This document shows, one piece after another, positions 21,162 to 24,473 of a stretch of DNA of 24,473 bases. Each line of letters starts with the position of its first letter. Within the stretch, counting starts at the first letter, position 1. The translations under genes and the position numbers were made by a program. This DNA is from Bacteroidales bacterium UBA4230 (GTDB taxonomy: Bacteria > Bacteroidota > Bacteroidia > Bacteroidales > UBA932): positions 14,653 through 39,125 of the forward strand of contig DGXO01000055.1 of assembly GCA_002395605.1 (NCBI GenBank), read 5' to 3'. The notes below the pieces were generated by a model. The model was not told the origin of the DNA. It saw only the letters and a list, made by a program, of their open reading frames with translations, and did not search any database.

Positions 21162-21941
21162 ATGGTAAGGCCTAAAACCAGCGAAGAGATAGAACTGCTG
21201 AGGATCAACGGAGACCTTGTGTCCCGTACTTTGGCGGAGGTCGGAAAACTGGTCGCCCCAGGTGTGACAACCGCGAGGTTGAATGAGGTGGCCGAGACCT
21301 TTATCCGCGATCACGGAGCAGAACCTTCCTTCAAAGGCTTTGAAGGCTTCCCGGCAGCGCTCTGCATGTCAGTGAACGATGTTGTAGTCCATGGTTTTCC
21401 CTCAGACTACGTCCTCAAAGAGGGTGACATCGTTTCAGTAGACTGCGGAACCCTGTACAAAGGGTACAACGGAGATTCGGCCTACACCTTCCCTGTGGGG
21501 GAGGTGGACGCCGAAACCCGGAAACTCCTGGATGTCACCAAGGCATCCCTGTACAAGGGCATTGAAGCGGCTGTGGCAGGAGGTCGCACAGGCGATATCG
21601 GATACGCGGTGCAGTCGTACGCAGAATCATTCGGTTTTTCCGTTGTCCGCGAACTCGAAGGACACGGCCTTGGCAGGGAAATGCACGAGGAACCCGGAGT
21701 TCCCAATTACGGGAGAAGGGGTCACGGCGCCCGCCTCATTGACGGAATGGTTATTTGTATTGAGCCTATGATCTGTGCAGGCGGCAGAGGTGTGTATCTT
21801 GCAAGAAATGGTTGGGCAGTACACACCGCCGATCACAAGAACGCGGCGCACTACGAGCTTACGGTTGTTATCCGGAAAGGCCGGGCCGAACAACTCTCTA
21901 CCTTCGATTACATTGAGAAAGATGGTTTGATTAAATTTTAA
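21162..21941 (+). CDS. map: Methionine aminopeptidase, type I
   Basis: It removes the initiator Met from nascent proteins in the cytoplasm. The 259 residues carry all metal ligands: Asp94 (VDCGT), Asp105 (NGDSAYTF), His168 (GHGLGREMH), Glu201 (IEPM) and Glu232 (HYELTV), with substrate His77 (VVVHG). There is no N-terminal zinc finger. I chose the ATG at 21162 (MVRPKTSEEIELLR), which aligns with family N-termini; a TTG at 21138, 3 nt after secY, would add eight residues and remains possible. The position between secY and infA is common in Bacteroidota and Firmicutes. Confidence 0.95.
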   Translation: MVRPKTSEEIELLRINGDLVSRTLAEVGKLVAPGVTTARLNEVAETFIRDHGAEPSFKGFEGFPAALCMSVNDVVVHGFPSDYVLKEGDIVSVDCGTLYKGYNGDSAYTFPVGEVDAETRKLLDVTKASLYKGIEAAVAGGRTGDIGYAVQSYAESFGFSVVRELEGHGLGREMHEEPGVPNYGRRGHGARLIDGMVICIEPMICAGGRGVYLARNGWAVHTADHKNAAHYELTVVIRKGRAEQLSTFDYIEKDGLIKF

Positions 21942-21958
21942 GGAAAAACGTTTCGCCT

Positions 21959-22177
21959 ATGTCCAAACAAGTAGCTATCGAGCAGGATGGTACTGTGATT
22001 GAGACCCTCCCCAACGCGATGTTCCGCGTGGAGCTGGAGAATGGTCACGTCCTCCTCTGCAACATTTCAGGTAAGATGAGGATGAACTTTATCCATATCC
22101 TTCTCGGTGACCGGGTAAAGGTAGAAATCTCACCCTATGATTTAACCAAAGGAAGAATTTCTTTCAGATACAAATAA
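21959..22177 (+). CDS. infA: Translation initiation factor IF-1
   Basis: IF-1 binds the 30S A site during initiation. The 72-residue OB-fold protein shows MSKQVAIEQDGTVIETLPNAMFRVELENG, GKMRMNFIHILLGDRVKVE and SPYDLTKGRISFRYK, matching the family along its full length. An AAGGA lies too far upstream (about 13 nt) to count as a normal Shine-Dalgarno site. Confidence 0.98.
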   Translation: MSKQVAIEQDGTVIETLPNAMFRVELENGHVLLCNISGKMRMNFIHILLGDRVKVEISPYDLTKGRISFRYK

Positions 22178-22190
22178 AAACTAGATAACG

Positions 22191-22307
22191 ATGAAAGTCA
22201 AGACCTCCATCAAGAAACGCAGTGAAGACTGCAAAATTGTCCGGCGTAAAGGCCGCCTGTACGTTATCTGCAAGAAGAACCCCAAGTTCAAGATGCGCCA
22301 GGGTTAA
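22191..22307 (+). CDS. rpmJ: 50S ribosomal protein bL36 (L36)
   Basis: This 38-residue basic protein stabilises 23S rRNA near the factor-binding site. The sequence starts MKVKTSIKKRSEDCKIVRRK and ends KFKMRQG. Of the four zinc ligands of the classical form (Cys11, Cys14, Cys27, His32) only Cys14 and Cys27 remain; positions 11 and 32 are Ser and Lys. Zinc binding is therefore doubtful. It fits exactly in the 162-nt space between infA and rpsM. Confidence 0.96.
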   Translation: MKVKTSIKKRSEDCKIVRRKGRLYVICKKNPKFKMRQG

Positions 22308-22339
22308 TTAAGTGTAACTAATAAAAGTACAGATAGAAT

Positions 22340-22717
22340 ATGGCAAGAATAGCCGGTGTTGATTTACCCAACAACAAACACGGAGTTATAGGTCTTACCT
22401 ATATCTACGGAATCGGCCGCAGCAGCGCCCAGAGGATTCTGAGCTCTTGTGGCATCGACCCTACTATCAAAGTCGGAGACTGGAACGACGATCAGATCGC
22501 CGCTATCCGTACCCTCATCAACGAAGAGTTCAAGATTGAGGGTGAGCTCCGTTCCGCAGTCCAGATGGACATCAAGCGCCTTATGGATATCGGTTGCTAC
22601 CGTGGTATCCGCCACCGTGCAGGTCTCCCTGTACGCGGCCAGAGCACCAAGAACAACGCCCGTACCCGTAAAGGTAAGAAGAAGACCGTTGCTAACAAGA
22701 AGAAAGCAACCAAGTAA
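22340..22717 (+). CDS. rpsM: 30S ribosomal protein uS13 (S13)
   Basis: uS13 sits at the top of the 30S head and makes bridges to uL5 and contacts with P-site tRNA. The 125 residues start MARIAGVDLPNNKHGVIGL and include YIYGIGRSSAQRIL, GCYRGIRHRAGLPVRGQSTKNNARTRKG-type segments (here split around residue 90) and a lysine-rich C-terminal tail reaching tRNA. It begins the alpha-operon part of the cluster. Confidence 0.98.
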   Translation: MARIAGVDLPNNKHGVIGLTYIYGIGRSSAQRILSSCGIDPTIKVGDWNDDQIAAIRTLINEEFKIEGELRSAVQMDIKRLMDIGCYRGIRHRAGLPVRGQSTKNNARTRKGKKKTVANKKKATK

Positions 22718-22732
22718 TCTCACAGACTAGCT

Positions 22733-23122
22733 ATGGCAAAGAAAACAACAACTACCAAGAAAAGAGTTGTGAAGGTAGAAGCCTATGGCCAGGCCCATAT
22801 CTCCTCCACCTTCAACAACGTGATCGTGTCCCTGACCAACGCTCAGGGCCAGGTGATCAGCTGGTCTTCTGCCGGCAAGTGCGGTTTCCGTGGTTCCAAG
22901 AAGAACACTCCGTACGCCGCCCAGATGGCAGCAGAAGATGCCGCCAAGACCGCTTTCGATGCCGGTCTTCGCAAGGTTAAGTGCTACGTAAAGGGCCCGG
23001 GTGCAGGACGTGAGTCCGCCATCCGCACCATTAACAACGCAGGTATCGTGGTAACTGAGATCATCGACGTAACCCCTATGCCGCACAATGGTTGCCGTCC
23101 CAAGGGTCGCCGTAAAGTTTAA
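22733..23122 (+). CDS. rpsK: 30S ribosomal protein uS11 (S11)
   Basis: uS11 lies on the 30S platform near the E site and the mRNA exit. The 129 residues contain AHISSTFNNVIVSLTNAQG, SAGKCGFRGSKKNTPYAAQ, VKGPGAGRESAIR and the terminal VTPMPHNGCRPKGRRKV, which are invariant. An N-terminal lysine/threonine-rich extension of about 18 residues precedes the core. Confidence 0.98.
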   Translation: MAKKTTTTKKRVVKVEAYGQAHISSTFNNVIVSLTNAQGQVISWSSAGKCGFRGSKKNTPYAAQMAAEDAAKTAFDAGLRKVKCYVKGPGAGRESAIRTINNAGIVVTEIIDVTPMPHNGCRPKGRRKV

Positions 23123-23141
23123 TTTTAATTGAAGTAGAATT

Positions 23142-23744
23142 ATGGCAAGATATACTGGTCCTACCACTCGTATCGCCCGTAAATTCGGCGAACCCATCTA
23201 TGGCCCCGACAAAGCCTTTGAAAAGAGAAACACTCCTCCGGGACAGCACGGTCTGGCTGCAAAGCGCAAGAAGCAGAAAGAATACGGCACCCAGCTCAAG
23301 GAGAAGCAGAAAGTAAAATACATGTACGGTGTTCTGGAGCGTCAGTTCCGTAACACATACGCCCGTGCAGCCCGCATGAAGGGTCAGACCGGTGAGAACC
23401 TCATTCTCCTCCTCGAGAGCCGCCTCGACAACCTCGTGTACCGTCTTGGCTTCGCTCCCACCCGTCCCGCCGCACGTCAGCTTGTCCTTCACCGTCATAT
23501 CACCCTGGACGGCGTGGTTTGCAACGTTCCTTCATGCCAGGTTAAGCCCGGTCAGGTAATTGCAGTCCGCGAGCGTTCCAAGAGCCTTGAGGTTATCCAG
23601 GCTTCCGTAGCATCCGCTACCAAGTACTCCTGGCTTGAGGCCGATATGAACGCCCTCTCCGGCAAGTTCCTTAATGTTCCCGCCCGCGAAGAGATTCCCG
23701 AGACCATTAACGAGCAGCTCATCGTTGACCTCTACTCCAAGTAA
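23142..23744 (+). CDS. rpsD: 30S ribosomal protein uS4 (S4)
   Basis: uS4 is a primary assembly protein at the 16S five-way junction and in E. coli represses the alpha operon. The 200 residues start MARYTGPTTRIARKFGEPI, with no N-terminal zinc cysteines, and contain RNTPPGQHG and the S4 RNA-binding domain (about 92-155: SRLDNLVYRLGFAPTRPAARQLV). It lies 22 nt before rpoA. Confidence 0.98.
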   Translation: MARYTGPTTRIARKFGEPIYGPDKAFEKRNTPPGQHGLAAKRKKQKEYGTQLKEKQKVKYMYGVLERQFRNTYARAARMKGQTGENLILLLESRLDNLVYRLGFAPTRPAARQLVLHRHITLDGVVCNVPSCQVKPGQVIAVRERSKSLEVIQASVASATKYSWLEADMNALSGKFLNVPAREEIPETINEQLIVDLYSK

Positions 23745-23766
23745 TAGACTTTAACACCGTAAACTT

Positions 23767-24473
23767 ATGGCAATCTTAGCATTTCAGAAACCCGACAAGG
23801 TGATCATGCTCGAAGGCACCGATACCGTTGGTCGTTTTGAGTTCAGACCTCTTGAACCCGGATACGGCCAGACCATCGGCAATGCACTCCGTCGCATTCT
23901 CCTCGCCTCATTGGAGGGATTTGCCATTTCTGAGATCCGGATTGAGGGTGTTCAGGATGAATTCCAGACCATCCCCGGCGTGATCGAGGGAATGCAGGAC
24001 ATTATCCTCAACCTCAAGCAGGTACGCCTGCGCAGGATGGTGGACACTGTAGACTCCGAAGTGGCAAATATCACAATCAGCGGCAAATCCGAATTCACCG
24101 CTGAGGACATCTCAAAAGGATTGTCTTCTTTCAAGGTGTTGAATCCTGAGCTGCACATCTGCTCCCTGGAGCCTTCAGTAAAGATCGTAATCTCCCTTAC
24201 AGTCACCAAGGGCCGCGGCTTTGTCCCCGCAGAGGAAGAAAGGGATGAGAACACGCCCATCGGCACAATTCCCGTGGACGCCATCTACACCCCTATCCGT
24301 AAAGTCAACTGGACCGTGGAGAACTACCGCGTAGAACAGAAGACCGACTACGAAAAACTCAACCTTGAGATTGTAACGGACGGTTCCATCTCCCCCGAGG
24401 CCGCCCTGCAGGATGCAGCAAATATCCTCATCTATCATTTCAAGCTCTTCACAGATGACAAGAAGATCGCCAT
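23767..24473 (+). CDS. rpoA: RNA polymerase alpha subunit, 3' partial
   Basis: The first 235 residues of the alpha subunit, which dimerises to nucleate RNA polymerase assembly, are in the window; about 95 more are expected beyond the end. The N-terminal domain is clear: RFEFRPLEPGYGQTIGNALRRILLASLEG (23-51, the dimer helix), and TIPGVIEGMQDIILNLK near 68-84. Insertion-domain sequence and the GTIPVDAIYTPIRKVNW segment follow. The C-terminal DNA-binding domain is not visible. rplQ would be expected next. Confidence 0.97.
   Translation, partial: MAILAFQKPDKVIMLEGTDTVGRFEFRPLEPGYGQTIGNALRRILLASLEGFAISEIRIEGVQDEFQTIPGVIEGMQDIILNLKQVRLRRMVDTVDSEVANITISGKSEFTAEDISKGLSSFKVLNPELHICSLEPSVKIVISLTVTKGRGFVPAEEERDENTPIGTIPVDAIYTPIRKVNWTVENYRVEQKTDYEKLNLEIVTDGSISPEAALQDAANILIYHFKLFTDDKKIA

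Overview
The window comes from a member of the Bacteroidota, most likely an uncultured Bacteroidales lineage with a GC-rich genome (many coding lines are near 55-60% GC). The evidence is consistent: promoters read TTTG, 19-20 nt, TAnnTTTG, which is the Bacteroidota house-keeping sigma pattern; three genes belong to families largely restricted to this phylum (DUF4270, DUF3098, DUF4294); map lies between secY and infA; and bL36 is the short phylum-typical form. I cannot name a genus.

Layout. (1) 1-3722: the S10 ribosomal operon, entered inside rplC and running rplD-rplW-rplB-rpsS-rplV-rpsC, closed by a strong intrinsic terminator. (2) 3723-14691: an 11-kb block with no ribosomal genes, sitting where rplP would normally follow rpsC. 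It holds a rightward unit (thioredoxin-fold lipoprotein, AT-rich orphan secreted protein, uvrC, pnuC), a monocistronic acpP, a leftward pair (a GT5-like half glycosyltransferase and a DUF4270 lipoprotein), and a rightward envelope unit (ftsX, DUF3098, uppP, lpxH, then a DUF4294 gene). (3) 14573-24473: a new consensus promoter restarts the ribosomal cluster, rplP-rpmC-rpsQ-rplN-rplX-rplE-rpsN-rpsH-rplF-rplR-rpsE-rpmD-rplO-secY-map-infA-rpmJ-rpsM-rpsK-rpsD-rpoA, and the window ends inside rpoA.

How the genes work together. The two flanks make ribosomal proteins, the Sec translocon, N-terminal Met processing, initiation factor IF1 and the RNA polymerase alpha subunit. The central block is mainly envelope and housekeeping: undecaprenyl phosphate recycling (uppP), lipid A synthesis (lpxH), acyl carrier protein (acpP), division or peptidoglycan control (ftsX), DNA repair (uvrC) and vitamin B3 uptake (pnuC). 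Several copies of a short palindromic intergenic repeat occur only in this central block, directly after stop codons.

I found no CRISPR array, tRNA, rRNA, insertion sequence, phage gene or recognisable defence system. The most notable points are the split of the ribosomal operon, the repeat copies flanking pnuC, the non-canonical half glycogen synthase coupled to a lipoprotein with a Gly-Tyr-rich segment, canonical Shine-Dalgarno sites on a subset of ribosomal genes in a phylum that rarely uses them, and one AT-rich orphan gene.
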